A stretch of 64,000 nucleotides of DNA from JACKEQ01 sp041389565 (lineage in GTDB: Bacteria; Myxococcota_A; UBA796; GCA-2862545): assembly GCA_041389565.1 (NCBI GenBank), contig JAWKRP010000012.1:175288-239287 (forward strand). Reading direction: 5' to 3'. The notes beneath the pieces were generated by a model. It saw nothing but the letters and a program-made list of their open reading frames with translations. It had not been told where the DNA came from and did no database searches. A program made the position numbers and the translations under genes. Of this stretch, positions 17,747 to 26,068 are shown in pieces; position 1 is the stretch's first letter, and every line of letters begins with the position of its first letter.

Positions 17747-19504
17747 TCACTCGGACCGCTCGACCACGAAGAAGTCCACGCGGCGGTTGTTCGCCCACGC
17801 TTCCTCCGTCTCGCCCTGGACGAGCGGATGGCTCTCGCCGAAGCCCACGGAGTCGAGCCTCGCGCCCTCGACGCCGCGCTGGATCAGGTAGTTCCGCACC
17901 GAAGCCGCCCGATCGTCGGAGAGCTTCAGGTTGTACGTCGCGCTGCCCCGGCTGTCGGTGTGCCCCTCGATGCGCACGCGCAGGATCTCGGGGTGCGCCT
18001 GGAGCACCTCGGCGACCTCGTCGAGCAGATCGTGAGACTCGGCTTTGATGATGGCCTTCGCCGTCTCGAAGTAGATGGAGTCCTTGATCTCGATCCGCGA
18101 CGCGGTCACCTCCGCGCGGGCCTTCGCGAGCACGAACACGAGGCTGCTCGTGTCGCCGGGCTTCAGCGACACCTCCTGCTTCGCCAGGCGGTAGCCGGGC
18201 GCGCTCACCTCGACCGTGAGATCGCCGGGGTCCACGTCGACGGTCTCTCCGGGCGGCTGGCCCTCGAGCCCGCCGACCACGGCCCACCGGGCCTCCGGAA
18301 TGGGCGCGCCTTCTTCGTCGGTCACCGACACCGTGAGCTGCGTGAGCACGGCGTTCGGCGTGAGCTCCACCACGAGCTCGTACGACGCGCCTTCCGGCAC
18401 CTCGACCGACCGCTCGACATCACCGTAGCCCTTGGCGAACGCTTCGAGGGTGTACGCACCGGCTTCCACCGAAGCGCCCTCCCCCGAGCCGCCCGCCACC
18501 TTGGTATCGCCCTCGAGCATCCACCGGCCGTCCACCGGCTTCCCGTCGGGGTCGACCAGGCGGACCATGACGGGCGTTCCCTCCGGGCACCCATCGAGAT
18601 CCTCGAACCCGTCGGGGTCCTCGGGAACCCGCGGGCACGCGTCGTCCTTGTCGAGGATGCCGTCGGCATCGGCGTCCTGCTCGGCAGCGGGCTCGTACGC
18701 GAGGCCGGAGATCACGCGGAACCGCGGGGCTCCGAAGCCCGTCGTGATGCCCGAGCCCACGCCGCCGCGCAGCACGAGCGAGTCGGTGAGCCGGCCGTAC
18801 CCGCCGAGGATGGCTTCCGCGGGGGTCGCGCCCGGCACCACGTTCGCGTAGTTGACGTTCGTGCCCACATCGAGCGACAGCCCCCCGTTCGGCGAGACCG
18901 CCAGCCCGAGGCCGAGCCGACCCTGGAGCTGGTCGCTCCACTCGAAGTTCTCGAGCTCCGTGTCGGGCAGGCCACGCGTACCGATGTTCGCGGCCACGAG
19001 CAGCGGTCCGAACTCCCGGTCGACCACCGCCGACACCTCCCAGCCGAACCCGCGGTTCCCGAGCGACGCCGCCACCGTGGTGGTGGGCGCGGTCACCCGG
19101 CCGAGCAGCGCCAGCCCGATGGGCGCCTTGTTCCGGTCGGCCATCGTGAGCTTCAGCTCCGCGCCGACATCGCCGAGCCCGGTCTCTCCGCCCTCGATCC
19201 CACCGGACCGCAGGTACACGGGCACGTCCACGCCGATCCGCACCGGTCCCCGCGAATAGGCCGCCAGCGCCGAGAGCTGCACGACATCGCGAACGATGGG
19301 GGTCGGGTTCCCGTCCTGGTCGAGGAACACGACGGGACGGTTCGCGTAGTGGAGCACGGCGCGAGCGAGCAGGGTGCCGTTGGGCGACCGGGTGCTGTCG
19401 TCGGTCCACAGGGTCTGGCGAGCGTCCATCGAAGGGCGGAACAGCTGGCCGTTGATCTCGGGGGAGGTCGTCTGCGCCTGCGCGGCGAGGAAGAGGGCGA
19501 TCAC
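17747..19504 (-). CDS. OmpA-family outer-membrane protein
   Basis: 585 residues from a GTG that overlaps the stop of the TSP3 gene (GTGA). A short signal (MIALFLAAQAQ) is followed by a ~260-residue beta-barrel-like region, one TSP3 segment ('DADADGILDKDDACPRVPED', 'GFEDLDGCPEG'), two or three beta-sandwich repeats of the PEGA/carboxypeptidase-regulatory type (residues ~305-470), and a C-terminal OmpA peptidoglycan-binding domain: 'IYFETAKAIIKAES', 'VRIEGHTDSRGSATYN', 'LSDDRAASVRNYL', 'NNRRVDFFV'. It should anchor the outer membrane to the cell wall. Coupling to the TSP3 gene suggests that it anchors or presents that protein. Confidence 0.9.
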   Translation of the reverse strand: MIALFLAAQAQTTSPEINGQLFRPSMDARQTLWTDDSTRSPNGTLLARAVLHYANRPVVFLDQDGNPTPIVRDVVQLSALAAYSRGPVRIGVDVPVYLRSGGIEGGETGLGDVGAELKLTMADRNKAPIGLALLGRVTAPTTTVAASLGNRGFGWEVSAVVDREFGPLLVAANIGTRGLPDTELENFEWSDQLQGRLGLGLAVSPNGGLSLDVGTNVNYANVVPGATPAEAILGGYGRLTDSLVLRGGVGSGITTGFGAPRFRVISGLAYEPAAEQDADADGILDKDDACPRVPEDPDGFEDLDGCPEGTPVMVRLVDPDGKPVDGRWMLEGDTKVAGGSGEGASVEAGAYTLEAFAKGYGDVERSVEVPEGASYELVVELTPNAVLTQLTVSVTDEEGAPIPEARWAVVGGLEGQPPGETVDVDPGDLTVEVSAPGYRLAKQEVSLKPGDTSSLVFVLAKARAEVTASRIEIKDSIYFETAKAIIKAESHDLLDEVAEVLQAHPEILRVRIEGHTDSRGSATYNLKLSDDRAASVRNYLIQRGVEGARLDSVGFGESHPLVQGETEEAWANNRRVDFFVVERSE

Positions 19505-22500
19505 AGGTCACCTCCGACCACGGAGCGGCGGCGCAGGGCGAACAGCCCGAGTGCGAGCATCACGAGGGAGAGCGAGCCGGAGCCGGGCACGGACGAGCAG
19601 CCGGCCCACCCTCCGTAGTACCCACCGGTCTCGAGCGGGGGCCCCTCGTCCGGGAAGTCGTCGGACGGATCGAGCGGATCCGTGCCGTTGTCGTTCACCT
19701 CCGTGCCGTCGTCCACACCCCCATCGTCGGTGTCCGTGTCGAGCGGATCGGTGCCTGCGTCCACCTCGTCACCGTCGTTCAGCCCGTCTCCGTCGGTGTC
19801 CGCGACGTTCGGGTCGGTCTCGCCGGACCCCATGGTGTCGGTCCCGCCCACGGTGTTCGTGGTCGCACCGTCGCCGTTCGCGTCCTCCTCTCCGTCCGTC
19901 AGGCCGTCCCCGTCGGTGTCCGCCACGGTCGGGTCGGTCGTCGTCGACGGGTCGGCGTCGAGCATGGTGCCGGGCGCGGTGCCGTCGAAGTCCACGCCAC
20001 CCGGGCTCGTGCCGCCCGGGATCCCCACGGCCACGCCGGACTCGAGCCCGTCTCCGAGCCCGTCACCGTCCGTGTCCGCCAGGAGCGGGTCGGTCGCGCC
20101 TGCGGCTTCCGCACCGTCCGAGAGCCCGTCGTCATCGGTGTCCGCATCGAGCGGGTCCGTGCCGAGCAGGGCTTCCTCGTCGTCCGTCAGCCCGTCGCCG
20201 TCCGTGTCGCCGACCACCGGGAAGTCGTCGCTCGGATCGAGCGGATCCGTGCCGTTCACGTCCACCTCGGTCCCGTCGGGCACACCGCCGTCGTCGGTGT
20301 CCGTGTCGAGCGGGTCGGTCGCGAGGTCGTTCACCTCGTCACCGTCGGAGAGCCCGTCCCCGTCGCTGTCCGCGAGGTTCGGGTCGGTCTCGCCCGATCC
20401 CATCGAGCCCGTGCCGCCCACGGTGTTCGTGGTCGCGCCGTCGCCGTTCGCGTCCTCTTCCCCGTCCGTCAGGCCGTCCCCGTCGGTGTCGGCCCCCAGC
20501 GGGTCGGTCGTCGTGCTCGGGTCGGCGTCCGGCACGAAGCCATCGGACCCCGTGTAGACGATGCCGCCATCGGACGTTCCGCCGCTCACCGGCACCTCGA
20601 CGCCGAGCTCGAGACCGTCCGAGAGCCCGTCTCCGTCGGTGTCCGCGGTGTTCGCGCCGGTCTCGTCACCCGTGCCGCGCACGCCATCGGGACCTTCGAC
20701 CTCCGCGCCGTCCGACAGCCCGTCGTCGTCGGTGTCCGCGTCGATCCCGCTGGTCTCGTCGCCGGTGCCGGGGATGCCGTCGGCGCCCGTGATCTCCTCG
20801 AGATCCGTGAGGCCGTCGTCGTCGGTGTCGGCGTCCGTCGGGTCGGTGCCCAGCAGATCCTCCACCGCGTCCGGAACCCCGTCTCCGTCCGTGTCCATGG
20901 GCGCATCGGGGTCGAGCGCGTCGATCGTGCCGTCTCCGTCGGTGTCCGGGCCGGCGGGACCGCCTTCGAACAGGTCGGTGATGCCGTCGCCGTCGGAGTC
21001 CGCCGCGTTCGGATCGGTCTCGTCGTCGGCGGTTCCGGGCTGGTCACCGGCGAACGCTCCGTCCTGATCGAGGTCTTCGTCCCCGTCCAGCAGGCCGTCC
21101 CCGTCCGAGTCGGCGCGGGTCGGGTCCGTGGTCGACGAGGGGTCGGCGTCCGGCACGAAGTCGGGGCCCGTGCCCTCGTACGGCAGGCCGCCCGCGGAGG
21201 TGCCGCCGGGGATGCCCGTCGTGCGTCCCAGCTCTAGGCCGTCGCCCAGCCCGTCGCCGTCGGTGTCGGGGTCGGTCGGGTCGGTGCCGAAGCCCGCCTC
21301 CTCTCCGTCCAGCAGCCCGTCGTCGTCGCTGTCGGCGTCGAACGGCGAGGTCTCGTCGCCGGTGCCGGGGATCCCGTCGGCGCCGAGGATCTCGACCCCG
21401 TCGTCGAGCCCGTCGTCGTCCGCGTCCGCATCCGCCGGGTCGGTGCCGTCGTTGCCCTCCTCCTCGTCGGTGCGGCCGTCGTCGTCGCTGTCGAGGTCGA
21501 GCGCGTCGATCGTGCCGTCGCCGTCGCTGTCGCGGCCCACGTCCCCGCCCTCCTCGAGGTCGTCGAAGCCATCTCCGTCCGTGTCGGCCGCGTTGGGATC
21601 GGTCTCGTCGTCGGCGGTCCCGGGCTGGTCGCCGTCGAAGGCGCCGTCCTGGTTGCGGTCCTCGGTGCCGTCGGGGATGCCGTCGCCATCGGTGTCCTCG
21701 TTCACCGGATCCGTCGTCGTGGACGGGTCGGCGTCGGGCACGAACACGGTGGTGTCGGTGCCGTCGAACGAGATGCCGCCGGGCGTCGTGCCGCCGGAGG
21801 ACCCGGTGGTCGCGCCGATCTCGGTGCCGTCCTGGAGCCCGTCCCCATCGGTGTCTGCGAGCGTGGGGTCGGTCTCGTCACCGGTGTTCGGCAGGCCGTC
21901 GGCACCGAGCACCTCGTCGCCGTCCGACAGCCCGTCGTCGTCCTGGTCGGAGTCGAGTGGGTCGGTCTCGTCGCCCGTGCCGGGCACCCCATCGGGTCCG
22001 TAGACCTCGGTCACGTCGTCCAGCCCGTCGCCATCGGTGTCCGCGAGGTCGGGATCGGTCCCGGCCGCGGCCTCCTCGGCGTCGGAGAGCCCGTCGCCGT
22101 CCGAGTCGCCGCCGCTGTCGGGGTCGAGGGCGTCGATCGTGCCGTCTCCATCGGTGTCCGGGCCACCCGCGCCCCCTTCGAGCGCGTCGTCGAAGCCGTC
22201 GTCGTCGGAGTCTTCGTCGTTCGGGTCGGTCTCGTCGTTCGCCGTACCCACGAGGTCGCCGTCGAAGCGTCCGTTCCCGTCGAGGTCTTCGGCACCGTCG
22301 GCGAGCCCGTCGCCGTCGGAGTCCGCCACGAGGGGATCCGTGGTCGTGGACGGGTCGGCGTCCGGCACGAAGCCGGGGCCGGTGCCCACGAACACGAAGC
22401 CGTTGCCGTTCGTGCCGCCCGGCACACCCGTCGTGACCCCGAGCTCGGTACCGTCCTGGAGGCCATCGGCGTCGGTGTCGGCGTCGGCGGGGTCCGTCAG

Positions 22501-24606
22501 CGTCGTGTTCGCCTCGTCGCCGTCGGAGATCCCGTCGTCGTCGGTGTCGGCGTCGAGCGGCAGCGTCTCGTCCCCGGTGCTCGGGATGCCGTCGGCACCG
22601 CGGACCTCCTCGAAGTCGGAGAGACCGTCGCCGTCCGTGTCCACGGACTCGGGGTCGGTCCCCACGATCGCCTCCTCGGCGTTCGACAGGCCATCGGAGT
22701 CGAAGTCGTCGACCGGATCCGCGTCGAGCGCGTCGATCGTGCCGTCTCCGTCGGCGTCCGGACCTCCTGCGCCGCCTTCGGCCGCGTCGGAGAGCCCGTC
22801 GTCGTCGCTGTCGGTGTCGAGCGGGTCGGTCTCGTCGTTCGCCGTGCCGGTGAGGTCGCCATCGAACCGGCCGTCGTGGTCGAGGTCTTCGCTCCCGTCG
22901 AGCAGTCCGTCGCCGTCGCTGTCGGGGTCGAGGGGGTCGGTCGTCGTCGCGGGATCCTGGTCGCCCTGCCAGCCGGGGGCCGTGCCGGCGAACGGATAGC
23001 CGTTCGGGCTCGTGCCCGCGGGAACGCCGGAGGACCGTCCGGCTTCGACGCCGTCCATCAGCCCGTCTGCGTCGGTGTCCTCGATGCGCGGATCGGTCTC
23101 GTCGCCCGAAGCCGCGACGCCGTCGAGCCCGAAGACCTCCTCCCCATCGGAGAGGCCGTCGTCGTCGGTGTCGGCGTCGAGGGGGTCCGTGTCGACCCCG
23201 GGGTCGAGCGTGGTGTCGCCGCCCAGCTCGTCGCCGTCGGAGAGGCCGTCGCCGTCGGTGTCCGCGTCGCGCGGATCGGTCGACACCAGGCACGTCTCGT
23301 CGAACTCGGTCAGACCGTCTCCGTCGACGTCGACCTGCATCGCGTCGACCACGACCTCGATGGTGCCGCTCACGTCGCGCGACAGGAACGTCCAGGTGTC
23401 GGCCCAGGCGTTGTCGAGCTTCGAGGCGCCCGTGAAGTCGCCCCAGGCGCGGGCGTTGACGTTGGCTTCGGCGTCGTCGGCGGTGTCGCCGCTGAAGATG
23501 CCGGCAGCTCCGGACGCCACGAGCGGCATCTCGCCGTTCGGGAGGAGGACCGAGGGAGCCGTGAGGTCCTGGTCGTCCCAGTACATGAAGAGGCCGTCGC
23601 GCTGGTCGGCGTCGTCGACCGAGAACATCCGGAAGCCCATGAACGACGACTCGACGTCGCGGAGGGGCAGGTGCACCTCGCCCACGACCACCTGGACCTC
23701 GCACAGGTACATGCCTGCACCCACCGGGTCACCGTTCCGATCGAGCCCGTCCCAGTCGACGCTGTTCGCGCCCGGGGACGCCGCACCGGTGAGGTGCAGG
23801 TCGGCGGGGTCGGTGGGGTCGAGCACCCCGTCCTGCGAGAGGTCGCACACCAGGTGGTAGCGCCCTTCGACGTTGCTCTGGAACGCGAACGCTCCGCTCC
23901 CCGAGGGATCCGGGGACGCGCACGTCGCGTCGCTGAGGTACGAGACGCCCGACACGGACGGCGTGAGCGCGCCGTACCGGGCGACCTCGGGCGGGTTCAG
24001 GTAGATCGGGTACTGCGCGGACACGTTGGCGCCGGCGACCGGGGCCGAGCGGCCGGACCGCCCGGTGACGCCGCGCTCGTTGGCCCGAACGACCCACTCG
24101 TTGCCCGCGAGGCCGTCGGTGCGCCACTCGATCACTCCGTCGGTGTCGCTGGAGCCGCCCGGCACGAGCGCGTACATCGAGCCCTCGAACGACCGGTTCT
24201 CCGCGAACGAGCCCGTGTTGAACTCCCACGAGTAGGCGTGCAGGCGACCCGGTCGCTCGGCGCCGTTCTTCCGGACGGTCACGTCCCACGCGCTCGTCAC
24301 GCTGACGGTGTCGATGCGCACCCGCCAGGGCTCGCCGTCGAAGCGCGGGTCGAGCAGGATCGACCCGCCGTTCCCGAGCACCACGGGGAGCCCGAGCAGG
24401 CCGGCCCCGAAGATGGTCAGGGTGCCGCCCCCCGAGAACGTGACGAGCTCGTTCTGGTCGAGGATGTCGAGGTACAGATCGGTCTGCGGGACGAGGCCCG
24501 GCAGCGTCAGCTCGGTGTTGTCCGGCCCTTCGGCGTGGGCGTTCGAAGCACCGAGCAACGCGAGCGATATCAGAAAACCATGCGAGACTCTGGGGGAACG
24601 GGACAT
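19501..24606 (-). CDS. giant thrombospondin type 3 repeat surface protein with MYXO-CTERM-like tail
   Basis: 1701 residues from the ATG at 24606, chosen because GGAGGTGAG lies just upstream and a signal peptide follows (HGFLISLALLGASNAHA). Residues ~25-420 are a beta-rich region shared with the partial gene at the left edge. Residues ~425-1640 are Asp-rich TSP3 calcium-binding repeats (ADTDGDGLSDG, 'DSDDDGLSD', 'DTDGDGTIDALD') arranged in six higher-order units of about 200 residues, each with the landmark 'FVPDADPSTTTDP' or a variant. The C-terminus has GGWAGCSSVPGSG, then a hydrophobic helix (LSLVMLALGLFAL) and RRR, the plan of the MYXO-CTERM sorting signal. It is likely an exposed, calcium-stiffened adhesin or matrix protein. 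Confidence 0.92.
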   Translation of the reverse strand: MSRSPRVSHGFLISLALLGASNAHAEGPDNTELTLPGLVPQTDLYLDILDQNELVTFSGGGTLTIFGAGLLGLPVVLGNGGSILLDPRFDGEPWRVRIDTVSVTSAWDVTVRKNGAERPGRLHAYSWEFNTGSFAENRSFEGSMYALVPGGSSDTDGVIEWRTDGLAGNEWVVRANERGVTGRSGRSAPVAGANVSAQYPIYLNPPEVARYGALTPSVSGVSYLSDATCASPDPSGSGAFAFQSNVEGRYHLVCDLSQDGVLDPTDPADLHLTGAASPGANSVDWDGLDRNGDPVGAGMYLCEVQVVVGEVHLPLRDVESSFMGFRMFSVDDADQRDGLFMYWDDQDLTAPSVLLPNGEMPLVASGAAGIFSGDTADDAEANVNARAWGDFTGASKLDNAWADTWTFLSRDVSGTIEVVVDAMQVDVDGDGLTEFDETCLVSTDPRDADTDGDGLSDGDELGGDTTLDPGVDTDPLDADTDDDGLSDGEEVFGLDGVAASGDETDPRIEDTDADGLMDGVEAGRSSGVPAGTSPNGYPFAGTAPGWQGDQDPATTTDPLDPDSDGDGLLDGSEDLDHDGRFDGDLTGTANDETDPLDTDSDDDGLSDAAEGGAGGPDADGDGTIDALDADPVDDFDSDGLSNAEEAIVGTDPESVDTDGDGLSDFEEVRGADGIPSTGDETLPLDADTDDDGISDGDEANTTLTDPADADTDADGLQDGTELGVTTGVPGGTNGNGFVFVGTGPGFVPDADPSTTTDPLVADSDGDGLADGAEDLDGNGRFDGDLVGTANDETDPNDEDSDDDGFDDALEGGAGGPDTDGDGTIDALDPDSGGDSDGDGLSDAEEAAAGTDPDLADTDGDGLDDVTEVYGPDGVPGTGDETDPLDSDQDDDGLSDGDEVLGADGLPNTGDETDPTLADTDGDGLQDGTEIGATTGSSGGTTPGGISFDGTDTTVFVPDADPSTTTDPVNEDTDGDGIPDGTEDRNQDGAFDGDQPGTADDETDPNAADTDGDGFDDLEEGGDVGRDSDGDGTIDALDLDSDDDGRTDEEEGNDGTDPADADADDDGLDDGVEILGADGIPGTGDETSPFDADSDDDGLLDGEEAGFGTDPTDPDTDGDGLGDGLELGRTTGIPGGTSAGGLPYEGTGPDFVPDADPSSTTDPTRADSDGDGLLDGDEDLDQDGAFAGDQPGTADDETDPNAADSDGDGITDLFEGGPAGPDTDGDGTIDALDPDAPMDTDGDGVPDAVEDLLGTDPTDADTDDDGLTDLEEITGADGIPGTGDETSGIDADTDDDGLSDGAEVEGPDGVRGTGDETGANTADTDGDGLSDGLELGVEVPVSGGTSDGGIVYTGSDGFVPDADPSTTTDPLGADTDGDGLTDGEEDANGDGATTNTVGGTGSMGSGETDPNLADSDGDGLSDGDEVNDLATDPLDTDTDDGGVPDGTEVDVNGTDPLDPSDDFPVVGDTDGDGLTDDEEALLGTDPLDADTDDDGLSDGAEAAGATDPLLADTDGDGLGDGLESGVAVGIPGGTSPGGVDFDGTAPGTMLDADPSTTTDPTVADTDGDGLTDGEEDANGDGATTNTVGGTDTMGSGETDPNVADTDGDGLNDGDEVDAGTDPLDTDTDDGGVDDGTEVNDNGTDPLDPSDDFPDEGPPLETGGYYGGWAGCSSVPGSGSLSLVMLALGLFALRRRSVVGGDL
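19637..23335. repeat. six ~600-bp higher-order coding repeats (TSP3)
   Basis: The DNA encoding the landmark 'DADPSTTTDP' segment recurs near 19931, 20501, 21122, 21709, 22334 and 22942, a period of about 570-625 bp. Each unit carries five to seven TSP3 motifs. The outer units (the two nearest the C-terminus) share an extra block reading 'DANGDGATTNTVGGT'. Confidence 0.85.
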
Positions 24607-24770
24607 CTCACCTCCAGGCACTGAGGGTCCACGCAGAACCCGTACCATGGAGCGTTCGCACTCACTCCCACCTGTCAGAGACCTGTGCTCGGCAACGAAT
24701 GTGGAAACAAACCCGAGGGGCCGGGAGATGAGCACAAACTGTCGGGAACTGTGGCGAGTTCACCGTGGCA

Positions 24771-24792
24771 ACATCAGGGAAAACCCTGATGT
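24771..24792. promoter_or_regulatory. perfect 9-bp inverted repeat, ACATCAGGG-AAAA-CCCTGATGT
   Basis: It lies in the 262-bp gap between the divergent TSP3 gene and winged-helix regulator gene, 77 bp before the regulator ATG. The symmetry, the A4 spacer and the position make an operator likely. The rest of this gap is visibly AT-richer than the genes, as expected for promoters. Confidence 0.55.
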
Positions 24793-24868
24793 CAACGCGC
24801 TTCTCGCCGCGTCAGCCTGATACTCGGGTGAAGCAGTACCCCGGGACGCGTTGCGGCATTGTGTGAAC

Positions 24869-25402
24869 ATGAGCACCACCACACAGTCCCTTCGCATCCA
24901 GCTGCCGGCCACCGGGTCGAGCCGACTCCTCACCCACGGCGATGTCTCGGTCGTCTGCGAGTTCTCGGACTCCCGGCCGCGCGTTCGCATCCGCGGGCCT
25001 CGCGCCCGTCAGCAGGTGGAGGTGCGGTCCCTCGTTCGAGCGAGCGTGCTCTCGATCCTCGTGGTCGAAGGCGCGAGACAGGCCGACCGCTGGGTGAGCT
25101 CCGCGAGCGTGTTGCGCACCGTGTGGGGGCGGAGCGCGTCGCCGAGTGTGGTTCACACCACGCTGTACCGCATTCGCAACACGCTCCGCGACGCCGACCT
25201 CGACCCCGAGATGCTCGAGGTGCGCGACGGCTTCGCCCGCCTGCGTCCGCCCGTGCACTCCCCGGCCCGCGAGGCCCTCGTGGAGGAGCTGAATCGCGCC
25301 CTCGCACGCGTCCGGCGCGGTGAGCCGGGCGCTTCCGCCGCTCTGACCCGCGCCGCGCGCAGTGTGGCGGCCACCGACGGGCTGTGGCTGTCGGCCGAGT
25401 GA
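24869..25402 (+). CDS. winged-helix transcriptional regulator
   Basis: 177 residues from the ATG at 24869. A small N-terminal beta-rich part (residues 1-55) is followed by an OmpR-type winged-helix domain: 'SSASVLRTVWGRSASPS', then the recognition-helix segment 'VHTTLYRIRNTLRDADL' and a wing 'LEVRDGFARLRP'. It resembles the C-terminal half of the FHA regulator at 28731-29747 ('ALWGRSGSHRNLN', 'VSRVRSEIRTAG') but lacks the FHA domain. Transcribed away from the TSP3-OmpA operon and converging on the MopE-type lipoprotein, it is a good candidate regulator of the TSP3 genes. No receiver domain is present. Confidence 0.75.
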   Translation: MSTTTQSLRIQLPATGSSRLLTHGDVSVVCEFSDSRPRVRIRGPRARQQVEVRSLVRASVLSILVVEGARQADRWVSSASVLRTVWGRSASPSVVHTTLYRIRNTLRDADLDPEMLEVRDGFARLRPPVHSPAREALVEELNRALARVRRGEPGASAALTRAARSVAATDGLWLSAE

Positions 25403-25438
25403 GCTGTCCGGCGCTGTCCGCCGACCGCCGATGCCGGA

Positions 25439-26068
25439 TCAGCAGTTCTCGTCGACGAACAGCGTGAGCGGGTTGTCGACCGCTCCCGGGTTGATGGCCG
25501 GGTTCGTGTCGTTGCAGTCGGCGGGCACGTGCCAGCCGTCGCCGTCCTGATCGGTGTCGACCGTGCTCGGGTCGCAGTCGTCGTCTTTCGAGTTGTAGTA
25601 CACCTCGGGCCGCTGCGGATTCACGTCGGGGTCGGTGTCGTCGCAGTCTCCCTCGGCTTCCGAGATGCCGTCGCCATCGGCGTCGACCTCCGACAGCTCC
25701 TCGTCGATCGTGCCGTCGCAGTCGTTGTCGCGGCCATCCGCCGGAATCTCGGCGAGCACGGGGTTCACGAGGCTGTCGAAGTCGTCGCAGTCCTCTCCGC
25801 CGTGGTCGGACGACACCTGCCCGTCGCCATCCGCGTCGTAGTCGTTGTCGCCCGCGCAGTCCTGGTCGACCCCGTCGTACCAGACCTCCTCGGCCAGCGG
25901 GTTCACCGACGGGTCGGAGTCGTCGCAGTCGACGCCCTCCCACCGGAGGTCGCGGAACCCGTCGCCGTCGGCGTCGACCTCGGCTTCGAGCTCGGCGTCG
26001 GTGACGTACGCGCACCCGCATGCAGCGAGCGCGAGCACCCATCCGACCATCGCGACCCGCGTGCTCAT
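25439..26068 (-). CDS. MopE-type Asp/Cys-rich lipoprotein (triad A, gene 3)
   Basis: 209 residues. The ATG overlaps the kinase stop (ATGA). The lipoprotein signal ends in LAAC, followed by 'GCAYVTDAELEAEVDADGDG', closely like the start of its paralogue at 34821. The rest is about four repeats of the MopE metal-binding type: 'DCDDSDPSVNP', 'EVWYDGVDQDCAG', 'DNDCDGTIDEE', 'DCNDTNPAINPGA'. Repeats of this kind occur in the copper-regulated surface protein MopE. It is probably lipid-anchored in the outer membrane and binds divalent metal; that is inferred. Confidence 0.88.
   Translation of the reverse strand: MSTRVAMVGWVLALAACGCAYVTDAELEAEVDADGDGFRDLRWEGVDCDDSDPSVNPLAEEVWYDGVDQDCAGDNDYDADGDGQVSSDHGGEDCDDFDSLVNPVLAEIPADGRDNDCDGTIDEELSEVDADGDGISEAEGDCDDTDPDVNPQRPEVYYNSKDDDCDPSTVDTDQDGDGWHVPADCNDTNPAINPGAVDNPLTLFVDENC

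Noticed and set aside
19374..20792. Long Arg/Pro/Ser-rich plus-strand frames across the TSP3 gene
   Set aside because: They are the antisense of Asp/Gly repeat codons. They have no start signal and no fold, while the minus-strand frame has a signal peptide, repeats and a sorting tail.
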